DNA of 64,000 bases, taken from the NCBI RefSeq assembly GCF_014174495.1, contig NZ_JACJHR010000008.1, positions 1 through 64,000 of the forward strand. The letters run 5' to 3'. Under the pieces are notes generated by a model, which was not told where the DNA came from, did no database searches, and saw only the letters and a program-made list of their open reading frames with translations. This document shows positions 43,982 to 51,600 of the stretch, in pieces; the first letter of the stretch is position 1, and every line of letters starts with the position of its first letter. A program made the position numbers and the translations under genes. Source of the DNA: Amycolatopsis echigonensis. GTDB taxonomy: Bacteria; Actinomycetota; Actinomycetes; Mycobacteriales; Pseudonocardiaceae.

Positions 43982-44593
43982 TCAATGGACGCTGGTGGAG
44001 TCCGCGAGCGCGGTCCGCAGCATCCGCCCGGCCGCGGCGCGCGGGGCCGGGTCGACCGCGATCAGCGCGTTCACCACGGCTCCGTCCACGAGCGCGACCA
44101 GCCGGTCCAGCTCGTCGGGGGCCACGGGCGTCCCGGAACGGGCGAAGATCTCCGTCAGCAGTTCGTTGAGCTGCTGGGACAGCGTCCGCATCAACGGACG
44201 CAGGTACGGCCGACGTCCGGTCGCGACCAGGCGTTCGTAGCGCAGCAGGACCGCCTCGGCGTCGGCTTCCGGGTCGCCGCTCTGCGGGCCGAGCAGCATG
44301 TCCAGCACGAGTTCCACGGTCGCCTGCACGCCCCGGTTCCGGGTCGTCAGGTCCTCCAGCTGCCGTCGCCCGTTGGCCAGCTCGGTCTGCCCGTGGTGTT
44401 CCACCGCGGCGGTGACGAGCTCTTCCAGCGAATCGAAGTAGTACGTCGTGGACGCCAGCGGCAGACCGGCCCGCTCGGCGACCGCGCGGTGCCGGACCGC
44501 GTCGAAACCGCCCTCGGCCAGCAGCTCAGCAGCGGCTTCGACGAGCGCTGCCCGTCGTCGCTCGCCCTTGGGGGTGGTGGCTGCTGCCGTCAT
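43982..44593 (-). CDS. TetR-family regulator
   Basis: A 203-residue repressor. The helix-turn-helix at residues 13-60 reads ALVEAAAELLAEGGFDAVRH then AVAERAGLPLASTTYYFDSL. The C-terminal ligand domain is all-helical, and contains RYERLVATGRRPYLRPLMR, as in the TetR_C group of actinomycetes. Ligand and targets are unknown; the convergent neighbour is RidA and the gene behind it a membrane protein. ATG 44593 is the natural start. Confidence 0.9.
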   Translation of the reverse strand: MTAAATTPKGERRRAALVEAAAELLAEGGFDAVRHRAVAERAGLPLASTTYYFDSLEELVTAAVEHHGQTELANGRRQLEDLTTRNRGVQATVELVLDMLLGPQSGDPEADAEAVLLRYERLVATGRRPYLRPLMRTLSQQLNELLTEIFARSGTPVAPDELDRLVALVDGAVVNALIAVDPAPRAAAGRMLRTALADSTSVH

Positions 44594-44630
44594 GCCCGGA
44601 CATTCTGCCAGCCGCGCCGGAGGCCGCCGA

Positions 44631-45320
44631 TCAGAACCGGGGGGCCAGCGACGCAGCGAAGCGCGTCAGGTCGGTCGCGTACGGTGCCGGATGCCCGGAA
44701 GTTCCCGGCACGCTGACCAGCACGAGAGTTCCGCCACTGCCGGTTTGCTGACGCACGGTGACGGATCCGGCCGGTTGCGTGGGCACGTTCACCGCGGTGC
44801 CGCGAGCGAACACCGCCGCGCCGATCGTCCCGTCCGGAAGCGGGAACCCCGCGCCGCGCGAGGACGTCGTACAGACGCTGCCTGGGGAAGCCTGCGCGGC
44901 GGTGAAGTGGCCTGGGAGCTCGCCAGCGAGGGCAGTGGCGAGCTCCCAGTCCACCCGTCCGCACCCGGAGGTGCCTTCGGCCCGAGGGCCGGTCCTCCCG
45001 GTTTCGCCGGCTCCCTGCCGAGACGGCTGATCCGGGAAGTCATCCCCATTGCTGAAAGGACGTGCCGCCGGCCCGCCGGGTTGCGCCGGTGCGGCCGCGG
45101 AATTCGAGGCAGAACCAGACTTATCGCTCGAAACACCCACGATTCCCCAGGTGCCGAACCCGGCGGCCACGACCAATGCCGCCGCGCCGACGGTGATCCG
45201 GTTGCGCCTGCGCAGCGTCTCCCGCTTCGAACGGCGCACCACGTCGTCCACCGAGAAGGTCGGAGGCGGCACCTCGCCCGGAACGGCGGAGAACAACGTC
45301 TCGGCCTCCCGCTCATCCAT
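44631..45320 (-). CDS. membrane protein coupled to SigE-family sigma factor
   Basis: A 229-residue protein with a short charged N-terminal domain (residues 1-40, DEREAETLFSAVPGEVPPPT), one membrane helix (RITVGAAALVVAAGFGTWGIV, about 42-62), a Ser/Gly/Pro-rich linker and an extracellular domain with two Cys (SGCGRVDWEL, SPGSVCTTS). The start overlaps the sigma factor stop by eight bases (ATGGATGA). That arrangement fits an anti-sigma or sigma-associated regulator, although no zinc-binding anti-sigma motif is present. Confidence 0.72.
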   Translation of the reverse strand: MDEREAETLFSAVPGEVPPPTFSVDDVVRRSKRETLRRRNRITVGAAALVVAAGFGTWGIVGVSSDKSGSASNSAAAPAQPGGPAARPFSNGDDFPDQPSRQGAGETGRTGPRAEGTSGCGRVDWELATALAGELPGHFTAAQASPGSVCTTSSRGAGFPLPDGTIGAAVFARGTAVNVPTQPAGSVTVRQQTGSGGTLVLVSVPGTSGHPAPYATDLTRFAASLAPRF

Positions 45321-45822
45321 TGGTCTCCACCTCCCGTTCCAGCACCTGACGCAGATTCGCCAGCCCGCGCGCGGTCTGGCTCTTCACATTGCCTTCGCTG
45401 CAGCCCAGCGCGGCAGCCGCGGCTCCGACGTCCAGGCCGTCGAAGAACCGCAGCACCAGCACCGCCCGCTGCTTGGGCGGCACTTCCTTCAACGCCGCGA
45501 GCAGGTCCTCGCGAGTCGCGACGCGTTCGGCGAGCCCGGGACTGTCGTCCACGGGCTCCGGCAGCACCTCGGTCTGCCGCTCCCGCCGCCACGGACGCCG
45601 GGACTCGTCGATGACCGCGCGCACCAGCGTCTTGCGCACGTACGCGTCGGTCGCCGCGCGGTCTCTGATCTTCTTCCACCTCCGGTGCAACGCGACGAAC
45701 GCCGTCTGCGCGAGATCGTCGGCCTTGTGCCAATCCCCGCACAGGAGATAGGCAGTCCGGCGCACGGCGTCCCGCTTCGCGGCGAAGTACTCCGCGAACT
45801 CTTGTTCGTCGCGCTGGTCCAC
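45313..45822 (-). CDS. SigE-family ECF RNA polymerase sigma factor
   Basis: A 169-residue sigma factor with regions 2 and 4 only. Region 2 includes FAAKRDAVRRTAYLLCGDWHKADDLAQ, trimmed here, and AFVALHRRWKKI; region 4 includes EVPPKQRAVLVLRFFDGLDV then AAALGCSEGNVKSQTARGL. This is typical of the SigE (SigE-like, about 170 residue) group of actinomycetes. GTG 45822 is chosen because region 2 begins directly afterwards. GGAAC on the minus strand at 45908-45904 could be its own -35 box. The following gene is its likely partner. Confidence 0.9.
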   Translation of the reverse strand: MDQRDEQEFAEYFAAKRDAVRRTAYLLCGDWHKADDLAQTAFVALHRRWKKIRDRAATDAYVRKTLVRAVIDESRRPWRRERQTEVLPEPVDDSPGLAERVATREDLLAALKEVPPKQRAVLVLRFFDGLDVGAAAAALGCSEGNVKSQTARGLANLRQVLEREVETNG

Positions 45823-45963
45823 GCGCTTCGCAGCTCCGCTCTGGCCATGTCCGGTGAAGGGACGGATCCGGGGGCGTCCACGGTTGCACGTCCGGCCGGA
45901 AACGTTCCACCCCCCGCCGCATTGATGCCGAGCCCACCTGTGTGATGTGATCGGACTGTGACC

Positions 45964-46980
45964 ATGACTGGGCAGCTGATCGACTTCCGTTCCGACACCG
46001 TCACCCGCCCGGACGCGATCATGCGCGCGGCCATGGCCGAGGCCGAGGTCGACGACAACGTCATCGGCACCGACCCGACCATCGCCGAACTCGAGCGCCG
46101 GGCCGCTCAGACGCTCGGAATGCCCGCCGCGCTGTGGACGCCGAGCGGGACGATGGCGAATCTCATCGCGCTGAGCGTCCACCTGCGGCGCGGCGACCGG
46201 TTCCTCGCCACCCGCAACGCGCACGTGCTCGCCAACGAACTCGGCTCGGCGGCCTGGCTGGCCGGCGGCATGCCGGACATCCTCGAACACGACGCGGGCC
46301 CAGGCCGATGCCTGCCGGAAACGCTCGAAGCGGCGATCGGCAACCCCGGCCCGTACTTCGCGCTCCGCACCACGCTGCTGTGCCTGGAGAACACGCACAA
46401 CGCGGCCGGCGGCGCGGTCACTCCGCCGGACGAGCACGCGCAACTGCTGTCCGTCGCGAAGCAGGCCGGGCTCACCGTGCACCTCGACGGCGCGCGGATC
46501 TGGCACGCGGCCGTCGCGCTCCAGGTGCCGCCCGCCGCGCTGACGGTCGGCGTGGACTCCGTGTCGGCGTGTTTCAGCAAGGGCCTCGGCGCGCCGGTCG
46601 GCTCGGTCGTCGCGGGCAGCGTCGAGTTCGTCGAGCAGGCCCGCCGGATGCGGCAGATGCTCGGCGGCGGCGTGCGTCAGGGCGGGGTCCTCGCCGCGGC
46701 CTGCCTGGTCGCGCTGGACCGCGTCGACGAGCTGGCCGAGGCGCACGACTTCGCGAAACGGCTGGCCAACGGTCTCTCCGAACACGGCTGGGACGTGCCG
46801 ACCCCGGACACCAATATCGTGCTCGCCGGGGTGCCCGACGTGCCGACCGCGCTGAACTGGCTCGACTCGCTCGGCATTCAAGCCCTGCCCATGGCGGGCA
46901 AGGTCCGGTTCGTGACGCACCGCGACCTGTCGTCCGCGGACATCGACGAAGCACTGCGCCGGATCAAATCCGGCGCCTGA
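45964..46980 (+). CDS. low-specificity L-threonine aldolase
   Basis: A 338-residue PLP enzyme that cleaves L-threonine to glycine and acetaldehyde. FRSDTVTRPDAIMRAAMAEA and DDNVIGTDPTIAELE are the N-terminal signatures, HLDGARIWHA holds the PLP-ring Asp, and SACFSKGLGAPVGSV the Schiff-base Lys. ATG 45964 is preferred over GTG 45958; no ribosome site is evident for either. A HAD-type gene follows 16 bases downstream. Confidence 0.92.
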   Translation: MTGQLIDFRSDTVTRPDAIMRAAMAEAEVDDNVIGTDPTIAELERRAAQTLGMPAALWTPSGTMANLIALSVHLRRGDRFLATRNAHVLANELGSAAWLAGGMPDILEHDAGPGRCLPETLEAAIGNPGPYFALRTTLLCLENTHNAAGGAVTPPDEHAQLLSVAKQAGLTVHLDGARIWHAAVALQVPPAALTVGVDSVSACFSKGLGAPVGSVVAGSVEFVEQARRMRQMLGGGVRQGGVLAAACLVALDRVDELAEAHDFAKRLANGLSEHGWDVPTPDTNIVLAGVPDVPTALNWLDSLGIQALPMAGKVRFVTHRDLSSADIDEALRRIKSGA

Positions 46981-46996
46981 ACCCTGGGGGACTCGG

Positions 46997-47578
46997 GTGA
47001 CCAACTGGATCGTGTTCGACTACGGCGAGGTGCTCAGTCTGCGCACCGCCGCGGTGCCGAAGCTGGCCGCCGCGATGGGCGTCTCGCTCGAGACGTTCGA
47101 ACCGGTGTACTGGAGCGTGCGAGACCCGTACGACCGCGGCTGCACCGATCTGGAGTACTGGACGTCGATCGGCGACCAAGTGGGCGCGAAGGTGGACGAC
47201 GCGCTGTCGGCCGAGCTGACCGCGCTCGACGTCGCGGGCTGGGGGCAGCTCGCGCCTGGCTCGCTGGACCTGCTGCAGTCGCTGTCCGAAGCCGGAGCCT
47301 CGCTCGCGTTGCTGTCGAACGCGCCGTCGGCCTTCGGTGTCTGGGTTCGCGAGCAGGAGTGGTCGAAGCTGTTCAAGCACACGCTGTTCTCCGGCGACGT
47401 GAAGGTCGCGAAGCCGGACGCCGAGATTTTCCAGCTGCTGCTGGACAAACTGGGCGCGAAACCGGACGAGTGCCTGTTCTTCGACGACCGCCAGGTCAAC
47501 GTCGACGGTGCCCGAGCGGTCGGAATCCGCGCGCACCTGTGGGACGGAGCCGAGGCCGCCCTCGCGGCACTGGCCTGA
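46997..47578 (+). CDS. HAD-superfamily hydrolase
   Basis: A 193-residue haloacid dehalogenase-like protein. Motif I is VFDYGEVL, with the nucleophile Asp but a Gly in place of the usual second Asp, as in YihX-like members; motif II is LLSNAP, motif III the Lys of DVKVAKPDAEIF, and motif IV ECLFFDDRQVNVDGA. It is probably a small-molecule phosphatase or dehalogenase. GTG 46997 follows GGGGGA. It forms a unit with the threonine aldolase. Confidence 0.88.
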   Translation: MTNWIVFDYGEVLSLRTAAVPKLAAAMGVSLETFEPVYWSVRDPYDRGCTDLEYWTSIGDQVGAKVDDALSAELTALDVAGWGQLAPGSLDLLQSLSEAGASLALLSNAPSAFGVWVREQEWSKLFKHTLFSGDVKVAKPDAEIFQLLLDKLGAKPDECLFFDDRQVNVDGARAVGIRAHLWDGAEAALAALA

Positions 47579-47587
47579 GCATCGAAA

Positions 47588-47618
47588 CGGCTCCCGCACT
47601 TCCTCGGTGCGGGAGCCG
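47588..47618. terminator. terminator after HAD gene
   Basis: CGGCTCCCGCAC (47588-47599) pairs exactly with GTGCGGGAGCCG (47607-47618) around a 7-base loop. It lies between the convergent HAD gene and the small membrane protein gene and may serve both. Confidence 0.8.
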
Positions 47619-47646
47619 CGGTGTGCTCAGTATGGCTCGGCGCCGG

Positions 47647-47832
47647 TCAGCGGGTGATCCGCTTCGACTGCTTCTTCCCGGTGATCGCCCCGTAGGCCGC
47701 GGTGCCCAGGAACAGCACCCCGCCGATGATGCCGATCCACAGCACGGCCTTGAACACGAAGCCGATCACTGACCCGAGCACCATGAAGGCGATCCAGGCG
47801 ACGATGAGCGCTCCGACGATCTTCCAGAACAT
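47647..47832 (-). CDS. small two-helix membrane protein
   Basis: A 61-residue protein consisting of two membrane helices (IVGALIVAWIAFMVLGSVIG and AVLWIGIIGGVLFLGTAAYG) and a basic C-terminal tail (GKKQSKRITR). ATG 47832 is preceded by GGAGGAG, a strong ribosome site. Function unknown; similar small proteins are common in actinomycetes. Confidence 0.8.
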   Translation of the reverse strand: MFWKIVGALIVAWIAFMVLGSVIGFVFKAVLWIGIIGGVLFLGTAAYGAITGKKQSKRITR

Positions 47833-47956
47833 GGCTCCTCCGATGCCGTTTCCGCGCCACGTCGGCCCGGTGCCCTCCAGCGTGCCATCCGTACGACGGA
47901 AACTCTCTCGTTCAGGCCAACGTTCAGGGGTATCTCCGGGTTCCCCCTGACCGGAT

Positions 47957-49123
47957 TCACCCCAGCCAGCCGCCCAGCCGGCGCAGCCCCTCGGTCACGT
48001 CCTCGCTCGCGCCCGCGAAGGAAAACCGCACGTAACGGCCGCCGTCGACCGGGTCGAAGTCGATTCCCGGGGTGATCGCGAGGCCGGTGTCGGCGAGCAG
48101 CCGCTGGCACCAGCTCAGGCTGTCGGTGGTGTGGTCGGAGACGTCGGCGTAGGCGTAGAACGCGCCGTCGGCCGGAGCGAGCTTGTCGAGGCCGATCTCG
48201 CGCAGGCCGGCGAAGAGCAGGTCGCGGTTGCGCCGGTAATGCTCGACGTGCGCGTCCGCTTCGGCGTACGACTCCGGCGTGAACGCCGCAACCGCCGCGT
48301 ACTGCGAAACCGCCGGCGGGCAGATGGTGAAGTTGCCGGTGAGGACGTCGACCGCGCGGTGCAGCCGTTGCGGCACCAGCATCCAGCCGAGCCGCCAGCC
48401 GGTCATCGCGAAGTACTTCGAGAACGACCCGAGCACCAACGCTTCCCGGCCGTACTGCCAGGCGCAATCGAGCTGCTCGCCGTACGAGATGCCGTGGTAG
48501 ATCTCGTCGCTGATCAGCTGCACGCCGTGCGAGGCGCACCAGCCGGAGATCGCGGCCAGCTCGCCCGGCGGCAGCACGGTCCCGGTGGGGTTGCTGGGAC
48601 TCGCGACGATGAGCCCGTCGATCGGCCCGAGCTGGTCGAGCTGCTCGACGGTCGGCTGGAAATTGGTCTCGGCGGTGGTCGCGAACTCGACGACCTCGCA
48701 GCCGAGGACGCTCAGCAGATTCCGGTACGCCGGGTAACCGGGCCGGGCCATCGCGACCCGCGCGCCGGGGTCGAACGCGCTGAGGAACGACAGCAGGAAC
48801 CCGCCGGACGAGCCGGTGGTCATCACGACGTCGGACGCGGTCACGTCGATGTCGTAGGTGCGCCGGTAATGCCCCGCGACGGCTTCGCGCAGCTCAGGGA
48901 TGCCGAGCTGTTCGGTGTAGCCGAGGGTGTGCTGTTGGAGCGCTTCCTGAGCTGCTCTGAGCACCGCCGCCGGAGCGGGCACGGAGGGTTGCCCGGCGGC
49001 CAGCGAAATCAGGTCGCCGTGGCTGCGCTGCCGCGCCTGCGCCGCGGACAGCACGTCCATCACGTGGAAAGGAGGCACGCCTGCCCGCAACGCGGGCTCG
49101 CCGAAAGCACCGATGTCGACCAT
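47957..49123 (-). CDS. PLP-dependent class I/II aminotransferase
   Basis: A 388-residue fold-type I aminotransferase. ISLAAGQPSVPAP is the N-terminal substrate motif, SPSNPTGTVLPPGEL holds the conserved Asn, ISDEIYHGI the Asp that pairs with PLP, SFSKYFAMTGWRLGW the Schiff-base Lys, and YVRFSFAG the carboxylate-binding Arg. The amino acid is not determined; patterns fit aspartate/aromatic-like or valine-pyruvate-like members. ATG 49123 is the start. The WXG100-transglycosylase gene ends 46 bases upstream on the same strand. Confidence 0.9.
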   Translation of the reverse strand: MVDIGAFGEPALRAGVPPFHVMDVLSAAQARQRSHGDLISLAAGQPSVPAPAAVLRAAQEALQQHTLGYTEQLGIPELREAVAGHYRRTYDIDVTASDVVMTTGSSGGFLLSFLSAFDPGARVAMARPGYPAYRNLLSVLGCEVVEFATTAETNFQPTVEQLDQLGPIDGLIVASPSNPTGTVLPPGELAAISGWCASHGVQLISDEIYHGISYGEQLDCAWQYGREALVLGSFSKYFAMTGWRLGWMLVPQRLHRAVDVLTGNFTICPPAVSQYAAVAAFTPESYAEADAHVEHYRRNRDLLFAGLREIGLDKLAPADGAFYAYADVSDHTTDSLSWCQRLLADTGLAITPGIDFDPVDGGRYVRFSFAGASEDVTEGLRRLGGWLG

Positions 49124-49169
49124 GCGGCCAGGCTAACCGGCGAGCCCGCGCGCGGGGCGTGGCGTGGCG

Positions 49170-50318
49170 TCAGTAGCCTTGGTACGCGCCGCCGTGGGCC
49201 ATCGACTGGATGCCCGGCACGTTGCCGAGCGAGCCGTACCGGTCGATCGAGTACCGCACGCCAGCGATGATGTTGTCGACCGGGTTGTAGATGTTGTCGT
49301 GCCCGGGCAGCTTGTGCGCGTTGAACGTCGAGTCGATGCACTGCATCAGGCCCTTGGAAGGATGCCCGGCCGCGGCGTTCGAATCCCAGTTGTTGATCGC
49401 GTTCGGATTGCCGCCGGACTCGTGCTGGATGATCGCCCAGATGTTCTTGATGTCCGCGTCGGTCACGTTCACGCCCGCGGCCTGCAGCTCCTTGATCGCT
49501 TCCTGGATCCACTGCTGGACGTTGCCGGGCGGAGGAGAGGAGGGCGGACCGCCGCTGGGGCCGAGACCGCCGCCGCCACCGCTGGCGCCCCCGCCACCGC
49601 CGCCGTGGTGACCGCCCCCGCCGCCGCCACCGCCGCCGTGTCCGGTGTGCAGGCCGCCGGTGCTCTGCGGCACGGTGCCGTCCGAGTTGGGGAGCGGGAC
49701 CTCCGAGTAGCCGCCGGTGATCTGGGTCTGCATCAACTGCTGCGACTTCTTGACCATGTCGTCGGCTTGGTTCAGCAGCGGGTCGATGGTCTGCTCGGCG
49801 TTCGTGGCGTCCGCTTGGTTGTCCCTGTTCGCGGCGTCGATGATCGACTGCGACGTCGGGCTGGGCGGCGGGCCCTTCTTGTCCGACTTGTCGTTGGCAT
49901 ACGCCGCCTCGGCCGCCTGCGCCTTCTGCGCTTTCTCCGACTCGACCTTGATGCGGTTGTCGATCTTCCCCTTGGCGGTGTTGAAGGCCTCGGTGACCTT
50001 GCTCTTGATCCCGCCGAGGTCGCTCGACAGCTGGGTCAGGTCCTTGCCGACGTCGTCGAGGTGCCCCTGCACCTTGTCGCCCGCTTTGGTGATCTGCGTG
50101 ACGTAGTCGACGAAGGCGTCTGCCGCCGGACCTTCCCACACTCCGCCTGACAACGACTTCGCGGAATTGTTCAGCGCGGCGCTGTGGTCGCCTGCTCGCT
50201 TCGCAGCCTCGCTGAACTGCTGCCCGGCTTTGCTGATCGCGTCCGGGTTGATCTTGTCGACCTTCTGGGCCTTGTCGACAACGCCCTGCCAGTTCGGCGG
50301 ATAGTCGATCAGCGCCAT
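49170..50318 (-). CDS. WXG100-like protein fused to a lytic transglycosylase domain
   Basis: A 382-residue protein that looks like a type VII secretion substrate with peptidoglycan-cleaving activity. Residues 1-115 form a helical WXG100-like hairpin whose turn reads GGVWEGPAADAF. A charged helical region follows, then a Gly/His-rich linker (about 225-255). The C-terminal 110 residues are an SLT/lysozyme-like domain: IWAIIQHESGGNPNAIN with the catalytic Glu, SKGLMQCIDSTFNAH, and AGVRYSIDRYGS. There is no signal peptide. ATG 50318 follows GAGGGGGCA. It belongs with the ESX genes upstream. Confidence 0.88.
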   Translation of the reverse strand: MALIDYPPNWQGVVDKAQKVDKINPDAISKAGQQFSEAAKRAGDHSAALNNSAKSLSGGVWEGPAADAFVDYVTQITKAGDKVQGHLDDVGKDLTQLSSDLGGIKSKVTEAFNTAKGKIDNRIKVESEKAQKAQAAEAAYANDKSDKKGPPPSPTSQSIIDAANRDNQADATNAEQTIDPLLNQADDMVKKSQQLMQTQITGGYSEVPLPNSDGTVPQSTGGLHTGHGGGGGGGGGHHGGGGGGASGGGGGLGPSGGPPSSPPPGNVQQWIQEAIKELQAAGVNVTDADIKNIWAIIQHESGGNPNAINNWDSNAAAGHPSKGLMQCIDSTFNAHKLPGHDNIYNPVDNIIAGVRYSIDRYGSLGNVPGIQSMAHGGAYQGY

Positions 50319-50340
50319 GCTCTTGCCCCCTCGTGCCTGC

Positions 50341-50652
50341 TCAGCGGTCTTCGTGCACAGTCAGGTCGGTCTTGTGGACCTGATCGGTCTCCTGGATCAG
50401 CCCCGCGGCCTTGCGAAGGATGAAGCCGGTCGCCTCCATCAGCTTCCCGGCCGCGTCGAACTCGCTGTGCACGCCCTGTTTGAACGTGCCGACCGCACTG
50501 TGCACGTCCTTCGAGCCGCCCATCGTGCCGAACGGGCTCTCCGGCTCGTCGTCAACGCCGGTGAGGTGCTTCTTGGACTTTTCGAACTCGTCCTTCAGCT
50601 TCTCCACGTTCCTGGCGGCAATGGCCATGGAATCCGGGTCGTAGACAGGCAC
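50341..50652 (-). CDS. small ESX substrate-like helical protein (EspC-like)
   Basis: A 103-residue hydrophilic, largely helical protein with no signal peptide (VPVYDPDSMAIAARNVEKLK ... GKLMEATGFILRKAAGLIQE). Length, helical pattern and position directly before the WXG100-transglycosylase gene match EspC-like and WXG100-type secretion partners; a clear W-x-G is missing. GTG 50652 follows GGGGA. The gene may make a heterodimer partner for the next product, but that is inferred. The 189 bases upstream hold its likely promoter; no gene is seen there. Confidence 0.65.
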   Translation of the reverse strand: MPVYDPDSMAIAARNVEKLKDEFEKSKKHLTGVDDEPESPFGTMGGSKDVHSAVGTFKQGVHSEFDAAGKLMEATGFILRKAAGLIQETDQVHKTDLTVHEDR

Positions 50653-50841
50653 CGTTCGTCATCCCCTTCGCGACACTCGCTTCCCGACCAGTTCGGACGT
50701 TCCGCTCCCCAGGTCGGTTCCCGTGTTTACTCTAAGACTTCGGACGCGTGCCGTGTGCAGTTCTTCGCGACTTCCGGCCGCGAACCCCCGAACCGGGTTA
50801 GAGCAAGGTCAAAACGGGAGAAAACGGTCTGCCTCAAGGCG

Positions 50842-51600
50842 TCAAATCGCGGCCTGCAACTCCCGCACCCGCTCCGCCAGCACCGCGTTGTCCGCCGGGC
50901 TTACCGTCGCCCAGGTGTGGCCGTCCGAATCGTCGGTGAGTTGGAACAGATACCGCCCGGAATCGGTGTCGTAAAACGCCGCCACGTGCGGTGACCGGCG
51001 CACCGTTCCGTCCCGCAGCACGCGTTCCGCGCAGAACTGGCCGCGGGCGGCCTGACCCATCAGCATGCCCGCCAGCTCCTGCGCTTCCCACAACGCCACG
51101 CCCCGGTCCTCCAAGGCCGTGACCAGCGCTTTCGGATCACCAGCAGCAGCCGCGTCGGCGGCGACGAGCGTGCTGTGCGGTACCGAGACCGACTGGCCGA
51201 CGCCCGGGTCGAGCGATCCGGCGACCGACACCACGGCGTCGGCGAGCGCGCTGGCGTCGGCGGGAATCAGCCACACCTCGTCCCGGTCGACCACGGCGAG
51301 CACGGCTTGGCTGCCCCGGCTCACCGCCCGGCCGTGGATCTCGCGGTCCGCCCACACCCAGACGTCCACCGCTTCCCTCGGGCGCGCCAGCAAATGCAGC
51401 TGGTCGAGCACCGTCCCAGAAGGACGGCGGCCGCGCGCCAGCCGTCGCTGCGCCAGCGAATCCCAGACGGACTCGATCAGTTCGGCCCGTTCGGTGTGCG
51501 TGCGCCCCGGCGACGGAACCGCGAGCGCGGCCGGACGCCCGCCCAGGTCCAGCGATTCCCACAGCACATCGAATTCGAGGGCGGTCAGTACCAGGTTCAC
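50842..51600 (-). CDS. ESX secretion-associated protein EspG
   Basis: A 252-residue cytoplasmic chaperone-like protein of the EspG family, which binds PE-PPE pairs and guides them to the ESX secretion machine. Typical are the N-terminal LTALEFDVLWESLDLGGRPA, EAVDVWVWADREIHGRAV, and the C-terminal GRYLFQLTDDSDGHTWATVS. Its ATG overlaps the stop of the PPE gene by four bases. The close link to PE-like and PPE genes supports the chaperone role. Confidence 0.88.
   Translation of the reverse strand: MNLVLTALEFDVLWESLDLGGRPAALAVPSPGRTHTERAELIESVWDSLAQRRLARGRRPSGTVLDQLHLLARPREAVDVWVWADREIHGRAVSRGSQAVLAVVDRDEVWLIPADASALADAVVSVAGSLDPGVGQSVSVPHSTLVAADAAAAGDPKALVTALEDRGVALWEAQELAGMLMGQAARGQFCAERVLRDGTVRRSPHVAAFYDTDSGRYLFQLTDDSDGHTWATVSPADNAVLAERVRELQAAI

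Noticed and set aside
45904..45908. ECF -35 box GGAAC as a firm promoter for the sigma factor gene
   Set aside because: The GGAAC is real on the minus strand, but no clear -10 partner at the proper distance was found, so it is mentioned only as a possibility.
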